Origin: Desulforhabdus amnigena
GTDB lineage: Bacteria > Desulfobacterota > Syntrophobacteria > Syntrophobacterales > Syntrophobacteraceae
Direction: 5' to 3'
Assembly (NCBI RefSeq): GCF_027925305.1
Contig: NZ_BSDR01000001.1
Coordinates: 2,445,001-2,509,000 of the forward strand
Length of the DNA: 64,000 bases
Position 1 is the first letter of the stretch; every line of letters begins with the position of its first letter. Both the position numbers and the translations under genes were made by a program. The notes beneath the pieces were generated by a model, which saw nothing but the letters and a program-made list of their open reading frames with translations, had not been told where the DNA came from and did no database searches. Positions 1 to 8,839 of this stretch are shown here, piece by piece.

Positions 1-58
1 CGAACACGTGAACCTTGCATTAAAGAACACCTTACCTCTCGTTCCCACAGCGAGCGCT

Positions 59-193
59 GGCAGTCTGTCGGAGAGCTGCTTTTTTGTTATTTCGAACGAA
101 GCGTAGCGAAGAGAGAAATCTAATGAATGAGCCACGTTGGACCAACTAGATTTCTCGCCTTCGGCTCGAAATCACGGCTCTCTGACAGGCTGC
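59..193. repeat. REP-like inverted repeat element
   Basis: Imperfect terminal arms are visible: GCAGTCTGTCGGAGAGCTGC near 59-79 pairs with the complement of GGCTCTCTGACAGGCTGC at 176-193. A second, inner pair is GAGAAATCT (about 113-121) against AGATTTCTC (149-157). No reading frame fits the segment. It looks like a small non-coding intergenic repeat of the REP/MITE type; other copies would have to be sought elsewhere in the genome. Confidence 0.5.
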
Positions 194-224
194 TAGCGAA
201 AAGATGAGGACTTGCGGGTCATTT

Positions 225-1037
225 TCAAGTGATCTCTTCAGGTTCAGGAATCGAAGAAGATTTTGAAGTATCCGGTGGCTTCTCTTCTTGAACAGGGGAT
301 TCCTCCGGTGATGTTTTGAGCGCCTCGATCTTTGCCGCCCGGGTCCTGGCAGCCGTAGTTTTGGTGGCTGCAGTCTTTGCCACGGTCTTGGTGGCCGCAG
401 TCACGACCTCGGCTTTTTGCACTTCAACTTCGGGAGATCCGGGTTTGGGCAGAAGAGCGCTCGCAACATCCTTGACCCCTGTGACCGTGGCGACAAGAAT
501 ATTCCGTGTGGTGCTCACCGCGGTGTCACCAATCGAAGCGCCCACATCGATCGCTCCAATCACAACGACCTTGGCGGCATCTTCAATATTCAGACAAACG
601 TCCTTGCTCGTCTTGAGGGTAAAATTCAGAGCATTTCCGGTCATTCCCCCGACACCGGCTCCGACTTCCGCGACACACTTTATGGTTTCACGCACCGCCC
701 GATCGGTGACGGAGGCTACTTCAGCACCGACAGCAGCAACGCCTCCAATCAAACCTCTCGCCACGGCACTCAATACCCCTACGACCCCTCCGCCGACTTC
801 CTCCGCTGCGGAGAGAGTCCCTAAGATTACATCGCGGGTCACAATGACCGCGTCTGTCGTCACTGAACCTGCTGCGCGGATCGTGTCTCCCACGACACTT
901 TTTGCAAGTTCAAACACTTGATGCTCCACCTCGCCGACCCCCTTGACCGTGCCGATGATCCCTTCCTTGAAAATCGTTGCCGCAGCACCCAGGGTCCCTG
1001 CTAATTCCGGCCGACCCTGGCTTATCAGTTCTGACAT
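225..1037 (-). CDS. Hydrophobic repeat protein with Lys/Ala-rich tail, unknown function
   Basis: Not recognised as a named family. The protein is about 270 residues. Residues ~15-195 are a run of degenerate units of about 33-37 residues rich in Val, Ala, Gly and Thr. Each has a charged edge (for example TRDVILGTLSAAEEVGGG, TSKDVCLNIEDAAKVV, TTRNILVATVTGVKDV) followed by a small-residue hydrophobic face, suggesting repeated amphipathic or membrane-lying helices. Residues ~200-270 form a Lys/Ala/Thr tail ending in acidic Pro/Glu/Ser sequence, probably disordered. The start at 1037 is chosen because GGAGG lies six bases upstream; a GTG one codon earlier is too close. The next gene upstream, same strand, is a DUF5132 protein. 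A surface, granule- or membrane-associated structural role is only an inference. Confidence 0.7.
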   Translation of the reverse strand: MSELISQGRPELAGTLGAAATIFKEGIIGTVKGVGEVEHQVFELAKSVVGDTIRAAGSVTTDAVIVTRDVILGTLSAAEEVGGGVVGVLSAVARGLIGGVAAVGAEVASVTDRAVRETIKCVAEVGAGVGGMTGNALNFTLKTSKDVCLNIEDAAKVVVIGAIDVGASIGDTAVSTTRNILVATVTGVKDVASALLPKPGSPEVEVQKAEVVTAATKTVAKTAATKTTAARTRAAKIEALKTSPEESPVQEEKPPDTSKSSSIPEPEEIT

Positions 1038-1110
1038 CACACACCTCCTCCGTACCTTCCCGGAGTTCAGTCAACACCATTGAATGAATAAAAAAGCACC
1101 CCCCTCTTCC

Positions 1111-1380
1111 CTACTCGCCAGAAGGAGTCGATGCTTCCGCCGTTTGTTCCTTGATCAACTCTGCTTTTGCTTCAGCGGCAATGTCTTCGAGCACTTCGGC
1201 CGTCTCCGCAATAGCTTCTCTGCCCTTTTCAAAAAGAATGATGCCGCCCTTGATGGTGGCCTTGAGCAGAGGTTTTACAACACTGCCCACAACAGGCAGT
1301 ACCACCGGAGCCAGAATAAGCGCCCCGATTCCCACCGCAATGCCGGTTCCCATCTTCAATCCATTATCAAAAAGTGCCAT
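1111..1380 (-). CDS. DUF5132 family small membrane protein
   Basis: An 89-residue protein with an N-terminal hydrophobic segment (about residues 9-42, GIAVGIGALILAPVVLPVVG) followed by KPLLKATIKGGIILFEKGRE and an acidic, helical C-terminal half. This pattern matches DUF5132 proteins as I know them; no biochemical function is established. AAGGAGA sits about seven bases before the ATG. The gene precedes the hydrophobic repeat protein on the same strand with a gap of about 70 bases, so the two may be co-transcribed. A perfect 8-bp palindrome lies about 45 bases upstream. In other genomes I recall such proteins beside HMA2 proteins and metal ATPases; here HMA2 genes lie at 2.1 and 23.1 kb. Confidence 0.75.
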   Translation of the reverse strand: MALFDNGLKMGTGIAVGIGALILAPVVLPVVGSVVKPLLKATIKGGIILFEKGREAIAETAEVLEDIAAEAKAELIKEQTAEASTPSGE

Positions 1381-1425
1381 ATGCAGGTCTCCTTCCTTAT
1401 CATTGAGCGATCTTTATCGGAAACA

Positions 1426-1447
1426 GCCTGATCTCGCGTGATCAGGC
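1426..1447. promoter_or_regulatory. Palindrome upstream of the DUF5132 gene
   Basis: GCCTGATC and GATCAGGC form perfect 8-bp arms around a 6-base centre. The site lies 46 bases upstream of the minus-strand start at 1380, in the 5' leader or promoter zone. It could be an operator or a short hairpin; nothing in the sequence identifies the binding protein. Confidence 0.4.
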
Positions 1448-2108
1448 ATAAGTCAAGGTCGGCAGCAGGCTGGTGCGGTGAAAATCGGCTGAATCGATCC
1501 GCAGATTGCACAGACTGAATAAATCCCATCACTAATATAAAGGGTTTTTTTAATCTGCGAAAATCTGGGTAATCTGCAGATAAAAACGGGATGAAGATGA
1601 AAAAGTCTTACTGCCATCCTCCGATTTTCATCATCCCAGTAGCAGGTTCATTTGCAGGTTTCGAAATTGTCCTTTATGGTAATGTTTATCGGACGATTTG
1701 TCACGTTTTTCTTTCATTATTTACCTACACATACAACAGATTCATCACCTCCCTGCGAAATGAAAATTTCGACAACGGTTTGATTCATACCGGCTTAAAA
1801 AGACACATCCCCATCGATCCAAATTGCTTTCCGAATCATTGTGTTTTCCTTTGAAATGGAAGTAGGCAAACAATGATTCAGGGTTATTTACTTCACATGC
1901 AGCTCGTGTTAGGTGAAACCCTGTGGAAAAAAGAAGAATGCCTCTTATAGGCTCCCGTCATTTTGTCGGATGACCTTCAAGGGATAGTCGTCACTTGGAT
2001 GGATCTTATGGTGATATCGGCTCAACTCGGCTGCGGCCCCAAGGGCTTTTCAGCGGTTCTTGTTTGACAGCATAGGCGGAAGCATTGATGTTCAAGGAGA
2101 GAAAAAGC
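1448..2108. other. Intergenic, no convincing gene
   Basis: This stretch separates divergent genes. It contains short near-repeats of the form ATCTGCGAAAATCTG / ATCTGCAGAT around 1505-1580, and one open frame of 87 codons (1591-1854, plus strand) with no ribosome site and no family resemblance. I see no RNA gene. Promoters for both flanking genes must lie here, but none is clear enough to mark. Confidence 0.5.
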
Positions 2109-2432
2109 ATGGGAAGTTCAACTTCTACGATCATAGACGATTTGATGTGTTTGGCGCCCCATACGGAAATCGCACACCACATTCCGGGAAGGGTAAGAAT
2201 AAAAGTCCTCCCGTCGGGCTATGAAATGGCTTTGGATATGGACACTGACGAGTTGATCCGCTGCATTCCGGGAATCACCCGCATCAAAGTCAATCCAGCC
2301 TCTCGATCGCTCGTGATTGAATATGACCAGGAACGCCTGCCCTATGAACTATGGGAAAAACTGAGATACCTGAAAGGAAAACCGGAACTCGAAATGGAAA
2401 TCAGAAGCAGGCTGCAGAATGTATGCGCTTGA
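2109..2432 (+). CDS. HMA2-type small metal-associated-fold protein
   Basis: A 107-residue protein. Residues ~20-85 have the ferredoxin-like HMA signature in its cysteine-less form: HIPGRVRIKV, then an acidic helix (DTDELIRCIPGITRIKVNP) and SRSLVIEYDQERL. This is the HMA2 domain pattern, which lacks the CxxC copper motif and is often found alone or at the N-terminus of P1B-type ATPases. Role unknown. The start is placed at 2109 because AAGGAG lies nine bases upstream; an upstream ATG at 2088 has no ribosome site. The gene stands alone on the plus strand; a second HMA2 gene is at 23129-23500. Confidence 0.72.
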   Translation: MGSSTSTIIDDLMCLAPHTEIAHHIPGRVRIKVLPSGYEMALDMDTDELIRCIPGITRIKVNPASRSLVIEYDQERLPYELWEKLRYLKGKPELEMEIRSRLQNVCA

Positions 2433-2552
2433 AGGCGTTAAAAGATTAGATATAAACCCACCCGATTCGGAAAGTATCCACAGGCGTCGTTTCAACGGGG
2501 GAAGAGGAAACCATTAAAAACTCGATGGGGAAAATGGCCCCATGAGGTTTCC

Positions 2553-2789
2553 TTACGAAGCCAGACGCCCCCCGGAGCGCTTCCAGGCCACCCAGTCTCC
2601 ACACGCAAATCCCAGTTCGTATTCCTGAAATTGGGGGTGATCCTCGGGATTCGGGTAAGACCAGTAATCGTAATTTTCTTCCTCAACTTCTTCATAAGCC
2701 GCCACTACGGCTTTTTCCGGAGGCAATTCATAGACCCTCACCCTGTCGTCAAAAATGTTGACCACCGTTGTCGTCTCTTTCCGCTCCAT
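2553..2789 (-). CDS. Small acidic hypothetical protein
   Basis: Seventy-eight residues, preceded by a GGGGGAAG ribosome site directly before the ATG. The sequence begins with charged residues and a short strand-like segment (TTVVNIFDDRVRVYELPPEK). A Tyr/Trp/Pro-rich middle (NYDYWSYPNPEDHP) and a short tail with GFACGDWVAWKR follow. Similar short proteins with a Tyr-x-x-Trp centre and a CGDW-like end seem to occur widely, but I cannot name a family. It is convergent with the HMA2 gene. Function unknown. Confidence 0.55.
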   Translation of the reverse strand: MERKETTTVVNIFDDRVRVYELPPEKAVVAAYEEVEEENYDYWSYPNPEDHPQFQEYELGFACGDWVAWKRSGGRLAS

Positions 2790-3814
2790 CTTCCCCCACT
2801 CCTTTGAAGATCAAAAGAAAAAAACAATTAATACAAATAATTAAAAAAACATTACCACAAAATATTCCTGCAATCTTTGTTTCGAAACCCTGCCCATTAC
2901 GTTCGTTTCCAGCAGCCTGCATCAAATCTCAAGCCATTCAAACCCGTACAAAAAACGAAAAATATCCGTTTAGGACTTGAATCAACCCGCCTGTCAATGG
3001 ATGCACTCCCGGCGGATTGTTATCCTTGTAAGTCCAATTTGTGACATTTTGATGACAAAAGCCTGATTTTCAAAATCTTCCATCAAAACAGGCACCGGAT
3101 GACGACAAGATATCGAGTATTCTTCATTGTTATTACAAAGCGGGTGTTCACCCTTCTTCATTCCCGCCATCGCGCAAGAGACCCTGCAGTCCCGGCTTTT
3201 TCACCGTCATTCCCCCGAAATCATAAAAACCAAAACAGCAGGTAAAGTGAACCATCTATTCTCCTATGAAGGATAAGGCAATTTGCACAGATTGTCCAAT
3301 GGTAACCCGTTCACTCCCATTTGCATATCCGCAAATAGGTGCAATCCAAAGTGATTGGAAGAAGCGACCTACGTGCTAAGGGGCAATACGGTTCAGTGCG
3401 TAGGTTGCGTTGAATGAAATGAAACGCAACACACAATAATGACATGTCGCGTTTCGAAACTCAACGCGACCTACGTGCTGGGATGCATATTGGGACTCCC
3501 AATTCCAACATGCAGCTTGAATCCAATAACTTTGGATTGCATCCTCCGCAAATTATGCAGATGTCGCAGACAGAGGAAAAGAGCCGTTTTTTGAATTTTC
3601 CTTATTCTCTGCGCTCTCTTTATGCTCTGCGGTGAACGGTTACGTCCCTTGCACTTCGGCTATTTTGTTATTGATGCAAATCCAGGCATCCCCCGCTGAG
3701 GATCCTTGCAGATCATCGCTCCACTGCGTCCTTCGCCGGTGCAACATGGAACAGGAAGCAACAGTAGGCTTTTAATGAAACTCTTTCTTGACCCCTGATA
3801 TTCCTTTTTTAATA
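2790..3814. other. Long intergenic region with repeats
   Basis: About 1 kb with no credible gene. The first part (2810-2870) is A-rich. A repeat element occupies 3363-3479 and is listed separately. Around 3540-3640 there is a sequence of the CTCTGCGCTCTC..CTCTGCGGTGAA type that recurs in many bacterial intergenic regions. No tRNA-like or riboswitch-like fold was recognised. Confidence 0.5.
3363..3479. repeat. Palindromic intergenic repeat with direct-repeat flanks
   Basis: The 14-mer GCGACCTACGTGCT occurs at 3363-3376 and again at 3466-3479 in direct orientation. Between them, GTAGGTTGCGTT (from about 3400) is inverted relative to AACGCGACCTAC (3463-3474), and the AT-rich centre carries GAAACGCAAC and GTTTCG-type sub-repeats. 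This is a typical non-coding palindromic repeat. It may be a MITE-like unit; mobility is not shown by the sequence. Confidence 0.5.
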
Positions 3815-5185
3815 ATGATCAGGTTTATGGATTTGTTTGAGTTTTCGCTCACACGCACCGGAGATGCCGCCGGAGAAAGAAACTTACTCTTGGTGCAATC
3901 CTCTTCCAACGAGAATGCGACTAAAGGGGTCTTTTGTTTTTTATCGGACATCCTCGGCAAAAAGGTCTATGGGCAAGACTATGCGGTCATCGGTAAAGTC
4001 ATCGATCTCACCGCCAGATCCGGCGACGGACACCCTGAAATAGATGCGTTGGTGCTTACTCGCAACGGCACCATACTCTACTTTCCCTCGCAGGAGATCG
4101 ACCTTTTGGGCCTTGCGCGCTCCAGGAAATTCATCATCGCAGAGGATCATTCCACACCCGCCTCTCCCCCGGGGCGGCATTTTCTTGTTCGGGAAACCCT
4201 TCTTGACAAGCAAATCGTGGATATCAACGGCGCCAAGGTGGAAGGGGTGAACGACGTTCGAATCCTCTTTTGCGCAAAAGGAGCTCCCTTCATCGATTCC
4301 GTGGATGTCGGATTCACCGGTCTGCTCTGGCGCATGGGTTGGGAAGTCAGGCTGCGGAGGCTGGTCAGAATCCTCATGGTGGGCAAACAACTCAAAGACG
4401 AACTCATTGCCTGGAAATATGTGCAACCCCTGCCAGAGAGGGTAGCGGGGCCCATTCACATCAACCTTCGCCACGAGCAAATCAAAGCGCTTCATGCCGG
4501 AGAACTTGCGGACATCATCGAAGATCTGGACCGGGATGAACGCATCAGCCTCGTTCAATCCATCAGTGCAGAGCACGCAGCGGAGGCGTTGAAGGAAGCC
4601 GATATAGACGTTCAGGCGTCCATTTTGCGAGATCTCGATTCCGGATTGGCCGCCGACATTCTGGAAGAAATGGAACCGGCATCGGCAGTGGATGTCATCG
4701 ACAAACTCCCCGTCGACACCCAACAAACCATTATGGCAGCCATGGAAGAGGAGGATCGGGCACGGCTGGAACCCCTTGTCCGGGCCGAGGAGAATACCGC
4801 AGCCTCCCTCATGACCGTGGATTTTCTGTCGTGCCCTGCGACTTTTACCGTAACTCGGACATTGGAATACATTCGTCGGAACGCTGACGAAGTGGAATCC
4901 ATCAATTATGTGTATTGCATGGATGAAGAGGATCGTCTGGCGGGGGTGGCTTCTCTCAGAGACCTGCTGCTTTCCGGCTCCGATGCGGTGCTGCTGGATA
5001 TAATGAATCGAAGACTGGCTGTGCTGAGATCCTGCGACGATTGGGAATCCGTTGCCAACCAGTTTCTCAAATACTGTTTCAAGGCCCTGCCGGTCATTGG
5101 GGACGATGGGAGCTTGCAGGGCATCGTCACCTTCAAACATTCCTTTGACGAACTTCTCAACTATTACCACAGGCTGGCGAGTTGA
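3815..5185 (+). CDS. PRC-barrel / MgtE_N / CBS domain protein next to an Nramp gene
   Basis: A soluble protein of about 456 residues. Near residue 40 a PRC-barrel-like strand set begins (LSDILGKKVYGQDYAVIGKV). From about residue 215 to 330 there is an MgtE_N superhelical repeat (GELADIIEDLDRDE, ADIDVQASILRDLDSG, AADILEEMEPASAVDVI), followed by a CBS pair from about 345 to 450 (SLMTVDFLSCPATFTV, then FKALPVIGDDGSLQGIV). In MgtE these domains sense divalent cations and gate the channel; here the membrane part is absent. The gene stops three bases before an Nramp-family reading frame, and this PRC/MgtE_N/CBS plus Nramp pairing suggests a cation-sensing partner for that transporter. The start is uncertain: ATGs at 3815 and 3827 and a TTG at 3788 are in frame, and none has a good ribosome site. 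Confidence 0.75.
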   Translation: MIRFMDLFEFSLTRTGDAAGERNLLLVQSSSNENATKGVFCFLSDILGKKVYGQDYAVIGKVIDLTARSGDGHPEIDALVLTRNGTILYFPSQEIDLLGLARSRKFIIAEDHSTPASPPGRHFLVRETLLDKQIVDINGAKVEGVNDVRILFCAKGAPFIDSVDVGFTGLLWRMGWEVRLRRLVRILMVGKQLKDELIAWKYVQPLPERVAGPIHINLRHEQIKALHAGELADIIEDLDRDERISLVQSISAEHAAEALKEADIDVQASILRDLDSGLAADILEEMEPASAVDVIDKLPVDTQQTIMAAMEEEDRARLEPLVRAEENTAASLMTVDFLSCPATFTVTRTLEYIRRNADEVESINYVYCMDEEDRLAGVASLRDLLLSGSDAVLLDIMNRRLAVLRSCDDWESVANQFLKYCFKALPVIGDDGSLQGIVTFKHSFDELLNYYHRLAS

Positions 5186-5188
5186 TTC

Positions 5189-6357
5189 ATGGCAGCGACG
5201 GAAAAGACCGGTCCAAAGAATCCTTCCCGATCCCTCTGGACACGTGTATCCATTTTTCTGGCGGTTGTGGGACCTGGAATCATCACCGCCAATGTGGACA
5301 ACGATGCCGGGGGGCTCACAACCTACAGCCAGGCGGGAGCGCACTTCGGTTTCATGATCTTGTGGGTCGTCATTCCCACGGCGATTCTTCTCATGATGAT
5401 TCAGGAAATGGTCAATCGAATGGGAGTGGTCACGGGCCAGGGCCTGTCGGACATGATCCATGAGCGATTTGGAGTGAAACCGACATCTTATATCATGCTG
5501 CTCGTCCTGGGCACCAACTTCGGCAACGTCATGGCCGAAGTTGCAGGGATTGCTTCGGCGGGGGAACTCTTTGGGCTACCCCCATCCTGACGGTTCCCGG
5601 ATGCGCCGTTCTGGTCTGGCTCCTGGTGGTCAAAGGGAGCTATAAATCGGTGGAAAAAGTCTTTCTTTTCGCATGTCTTTTCTACCTGGCGTACCCCATA
5701 ACGTTTTTTCTTCTCAAGCTGGACCTCAAAAGCATCGGCCGGGCCATGATCGAGCCGCGGCTGGATTTTTCCGGACCCTATCTGGCCATGGTCATCGGGC
5801 TTGTCGGCACCACTATCGCTCCCTGGATGCAGTTCTATCAACAGGCATCGGTGGCAGAAAAGAATATCTCCATGCAAGATTACAAATATTCACATCTGGA
5901 CACCATCGCGGGCTGCATCATGGTCAACATAGTGGCCGTCTGTATCATCGTGGTTTGCGCCCTCACGCTGCACAGGACCGGCATCCGCATTGAGTTCGCC
6001 ACCGACGCGGCACGCGTATTGAAACCCCTGGCAGGTGCCGGCAGCGGATATCTTTTCGGCTTCGGTCTCTGGAATGCCTCCCTCTTCGCAGCCAGTATTC
6101 TGCCCCTATCCACTGCCTACACCATTTGTGAGGCTCTGGGATGCCCCCTGTGTCAGAATAGTTGTTGTGTCAGGGGGGTACTCAGAAGCGCCGGATCGCC
6201 TTCCATATTCCGATCCCCCCTGGCCGCTCCGCTCCTCGAAAGGGCTTGCGCAGGCCCGTTGCCCGATGACAACCACCCGATGCTGCCGGTTGCGCCTTCA
6301 CTTCCTTCGCGCCGCATATCGACCAAAGGCCGTAAGACTCACCTTATAAAATTATAA
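5189..6357 (+). pseudogene. Nramp (MntH-like) metal transporter, frameshifted and 3'-truncated
   Basis: The first 133 codons encode a typical Nramp start (GPGIITANVDNDAGGLTTYS, the DPGN-type helix 1 region, then helices 2-3). The frame stops at 5588 after FGLPPS. The +1-shifted frame continues without a gap as PILTVPGCAVLVWLLVV..., then Nramp helices to SASILPLSTAYTICEALG-like sequence near 6145. One extra C in the C5 tract at 5579-5583 would restore a single frame. After about 6145 the similarity ends; the remaining ~70 codons are Cys/Pro/Arg-rich and unrelated, so the last helices are missing. It is translated, if at all, with the MgtE_N/CBS protein three bases upstream. The frameshift could be a homopolymer sequencing error, but the lost C-terminus could not. 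Confidence 0.75.
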
Positions 6358-6481
6358 GTTAAATTATTTTAAATACTTGACCCGGCTTGTGCGCCAGGCG
6401 CAAGTCCGTCCGTTCCTATTTCCTGTTGCTCTCACAAAGCCCAATCCCACATTGCGGGGATCGATCACGGCCGGTTCTTTC

Positions 6482-6928
6482 CTACTCCCGCTCTCCTCCT
6501 CCCTTGATTTTCTCCTGAAGCTCTTTTTCTTCTCGGTATGGAGATCCTCCGGACCAGCAACTGCATTTTTCACAATCCCCGCTCCCACAGCAGGAACAAC
6601 TTTCGGGGAGGATAAGAACCGGCCGTCCCGAACCCTGCGCTTCAGCCAGGACCTGGGTGAGCTTCTTGCGCAGGGTTTCGAGCCTTTTCGATTTGAAGGC
6701 CTTTCTGGTTTCCTCGAGGGTATCGATGGCCTCAAGGACGGATTCTCTCAGCCGGTTTTCGCTGGATGCGGACATCGATACGCCCTGGAGCATGCCAGGA
6801 AAGGGCTCGTTGACATTCCGGCCGAGCAGCATGCCGATCAGGGAGCGACACTGACCGACTTCACGCTGTAAAACGGCCATGTTCCTGCTGAGAGTCTCCA
6901 ACAACTCCTGTTTTTCTTCATCTGACAT
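6482..6928 (-). CDS. Small coiled-coil protein with Cys-rich C-terminus
   Basis: About 148 residues, family not recognised. Residues 1-25 and ~70-105 are helical and charged, probably coiled coil (EEKQELLETLSRNMAVLQRE; DTLEETRKAFKSKRLETLRK). Near the C-terminus a compact cysteine cluster, SCSCCGSGDCEKCSC, could bind a metal or Fe-S cluster, and an acidic/basic tail follows. GAGGAG lies eight bases before the ATG at 6928; a longer in-frame version up to 7099 lacks a ribosome site. It is one of a row of minus-strand genes (7065, 7922, 9022, 9378) that may form a sensing module. Confidence 0.6.
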   Translation of the reverse strand: MSDEEKQELLETLSRNMAVLQREVGQCRSLIGMLLGRNVNEPFPGMLQGVSMSASSENRLRESVLEAIDTLEETRKAFKSKRLETLRKKLTQVLAEAQGSGRPVLILPESCSCCGSGDCEKCSCWSGGSPYREEKELQEKIKGGGERE

Positions 6929-7064
6929 ATACCATGCTCCTCTTTTCGTCTGCGCCATCCAGCAGCCGCGACCGCCCGCAACGGTATGGAACGCATTTTT
7001 TGAAGACCGTTCGTTGTCCTCGTCGGTTGGAAACACGAGGAGGGGTAAGCAGAAAAAAGGGTCC

Positions 7065-7343
7065 TCATGAGAGAGCGGTTCCTGCCAGGTCCCTTTCATT
7101 CACAACCGTAATGGACATCCGGTTCGCCTGGTGAATGATCATCGCTTCCCTGAAATCGGCCGAATTCAGCACCGACTCCTCGCAAACGACCATGTTCGTG
7201 AAACGTACGAGGGTAATGAAAGGGACTCGGGCGCCCTTGGATGCATCTGTGTTGTAGAAATAGACGTGTGATACATCCATTCCATCAAGCCTTTCGAGAA
7301 TCGACGGGAACTTCCCCTTGGAACAAACCACCATGACACACAT
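7065..7343 (-). CDS. Small protein of unknown function
   Basis: Ninety-two residues starting MCVMVVCSKGKFPSIL. It is a mixed alpha/beta sequence with an acidic/Tyr-rich centre (DGMDVSHVYFYNTDASKG) and a C-terminal segment REAMIIHQANRMSITVV. No family recognised. GGAGG is seven bases upstream of the ATG at 7343. The first ~25 bases around the start resemble those of the TPR gene at 9342 (GGAGGTT..., then ATGTGTG..CATGG), suggesting a shared leader or start-region duplication. Same strand as its neighbours. Confidence 0.55.
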   Translation of the reverse strand: MCVMVVCSKGKFPSILERLDGMDVSHVYFYNTDASKGARVPFITLVRFTNMVVCEESVLNSADFREAMIIHQANRMSITVVNERDLAGTALS

Positions 7344-7512
7344 ACACAAACCTCCGGATGAATATCCATTTTGTTCGCCGTACCTGGCAAAAATGCAGCG
7401 AGGAGACTCGACCTGAGGGATCGAATGGCAAACTTTCATGCGTCGCCGTTCATGGTGAGGTATCGCACCACGAACGGCGGAATGCATCGAAATCCCGCTT
7501 GAAATGGTCTCT

Positions 7513-7631
7513 AATACTACTGTGTCACAAAGCGTACAAAATACCGGTACTGGCGGTTTGCCGGGATCGCCTTCCTTAAGGAAAACTGAGGCTCAAGGAC
7601 AGTTCCCGTCCTTTGTGACATAGTAGTACTA
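7513..7631. mobile_element. MITE-like element with near-perfect terminal inverted repeats
   Basis: The left end, TACTACTGTGTCACAAAG (about 7515-7532), is the reverse complement of CTTTGTGACATAGTAGTA (about 7612-7629) with one mismatch in 18. The element is about 115-120 bp and carries no coding capacity. The flanking bases are A/T-rich and a target duplication is not clear. Size and ends fit a non-autonomous miniature transposon; the autonomous partner is not in the window. Confidence 0.6.
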
Positions 7632-7790
7632 AGTACCGAAGATCGTAAATATGCGGCCATTTCTTTGCAGGAACGGCTTCCAGCCGTGACAGGAACCGGC
7701 AACCGCATAACCTTGTCGCGGCAAGATGCCGCTCCTACGAAAACAATGGATAAACGGTTGCGTAATTACGAAGACCAGTACTAAGAGGTT

Positions 7791-7923
7791 GTCTTAAAAT
7801 TCCCCCCTTGGGGGGGGGCCTGGGGGGTGTCAAGATTTGGCGAACAGGCCCCCCCAAGCCCCCCCCTCAAGGGGGGACGAAGCAGGTTCGGCTCCCAGGC
7901 AGAGGAATTTTCAGACAGTCTCT
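7791..7923. repeat. Dispersed GC-rich intergenic repeat, copy 1
   Basis: Runs of C and G form hairpins (CCCCCCTTGGGGGG near 7803 and CCCCCCCTCAAGGGGGG near 7861). A tail follows with GGCTCCCAGGCAGAGGAA and TTTTCAGACAG. The tail matches the copy at 35524-35583, and the general layout matches the copies at 37927 and 57443. It abuts the stop codon of the histidine kinase gene and could act as its 3' hairpin. Confidence 0.65.
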
Positions 7924-8839
7924 AACTGGTTTCAGAAGATCGATGGACAGGCAGAAAGACCTCGAAGCGCGTCCCCTCTTCGATTTGGCTCTCAACATCG
8001 ATCCATCCACCTCGACGCCGGACAAGGGTGTAAACAATGGCCAGTCCCCAGCCCCGCTTTTGCGCGTCTTGTGAAGAGGATTTTGTAGTGAAGAGGGGAT
8101 CGAAAATTCTCGGCAGGATTTCCGGGGATATTCCCACCCCTTCGTCTTCCACGGAAAGACTGGCAAAGTGCCCCGGATGAGCGTTCCCGTGATTCCGACA
8201 ATATTCGGCGTCGACATGACGCCCCCCAATCCGTACCTGAATCCTGCCTCCATGCGGCATGGCGTCCCGGGCGTTGAGGAGCAGGTTGCTCAGTATTCGC
8301 CACACATCCCCTTTGCAGAGCATCACATTGAGAGGCTCCGGGCTCGATTCGTACTGAAGGTGCATCCCTGCGCCGAGTGAGGAGCGCATGATTCGGATCA
8401 CCCTGGCAGATTCCCGGGAGAAGTCCTGCGGTACGGACTCTTCTTCGGAATACTCATCTTGTCCGAGGGACTGGAGGCGGCCGATCATCCCTTCAAGGTT
8501 CTTGAGTATGCAGAGTATATCTTCGATCCTCCCTTGGGCTTCCTCGTTTGGCAAAACCCGCTGCAGCTGGAACAGCTTTCCGGCAAGCGCCATCAAGCCG
8601 TTGCGCAGATCGTGCCCCAACTCCCTGGCCAGGTATCCCACCGACTCCATCTTTTGAATCTGGATGTACTCGGCAATGACATGGTCCGTAGACTCCAGAA
8701 CGGCTCTCACCTCTCCGAGGGAATTTCGGATGTCATTCAGGGTGGGAAGCGAAACCGTCGCGTGTGGAGACCCGTACTTGAAGCGATGAGAAGACTCTCC
8801 GGTCTGCTTTGAGATGCTCGATGCGGCACCTGACATCAT
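7922..8839 (-). CDS. Soluble sensor histidine kinase
   Basis: About 305 residues with no membrane segment and no recognisable PAS or HAMP domain, so it is a cytoplasmic kinase. A helical N-terminal part leads to the H-box ELGHDLRNGLMALAG (phospho-accepting His near residue 90). The ATPase domain has an N-box (LSNLLLNARDAMPHGG), G1 box (VEDEGVGISPEI), F box (RIFDPLFTTK) and G2 box (RGWGLAIVYTLV). GGAGG lies seven bases before the ATG at 8839. No response regulator gene is adjacent, so the partner is elsewhere or the output is indirect. Neighbours on the same strand are a TPR protein and a DUF2325 protein upstream and two small unknown proteins downstream. Confidence 0.85.
   Translation of the reverse strand: MMSGAASSISKQTGESSHRFKYGSPHATVSLPTLNDIRNSLGEVRAVLESTDHVIAEYIQIQKMESVGYLARELGHDLRNGLMALAGKLFQLQRVLPNEEAQGRIEDILCILKNLEGMIGRLQSLGQDEYSEEESVPQDFSRESARVIRIMRSSLGAGMHLQYESSPEPLNVMLCKGDVWRILSNLLLNARDAMPHGGRIQVRIGGRHVDAEYCRNHGNAHPGHFASLSVEDEGVGISPEILPRIFDPLFTTKSSSQDAQKRGWGLAIVYTLVRRRGGWIDVESQIEEGTRFEVFLPVHRSSETS

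Noticed and set aside
1591-1854. Eighty-seven-codon open frame
   Set aside because: No ribosome site, no recognisable family, composition like intergenic sequence.
3941-5461. Long minus-strand open frame opposite the MgtE_N/CBS gene
   Set aside because: His/Arg/Gly-rich composition typical of an antisense shadow; the plus-strand frame has clear domains.
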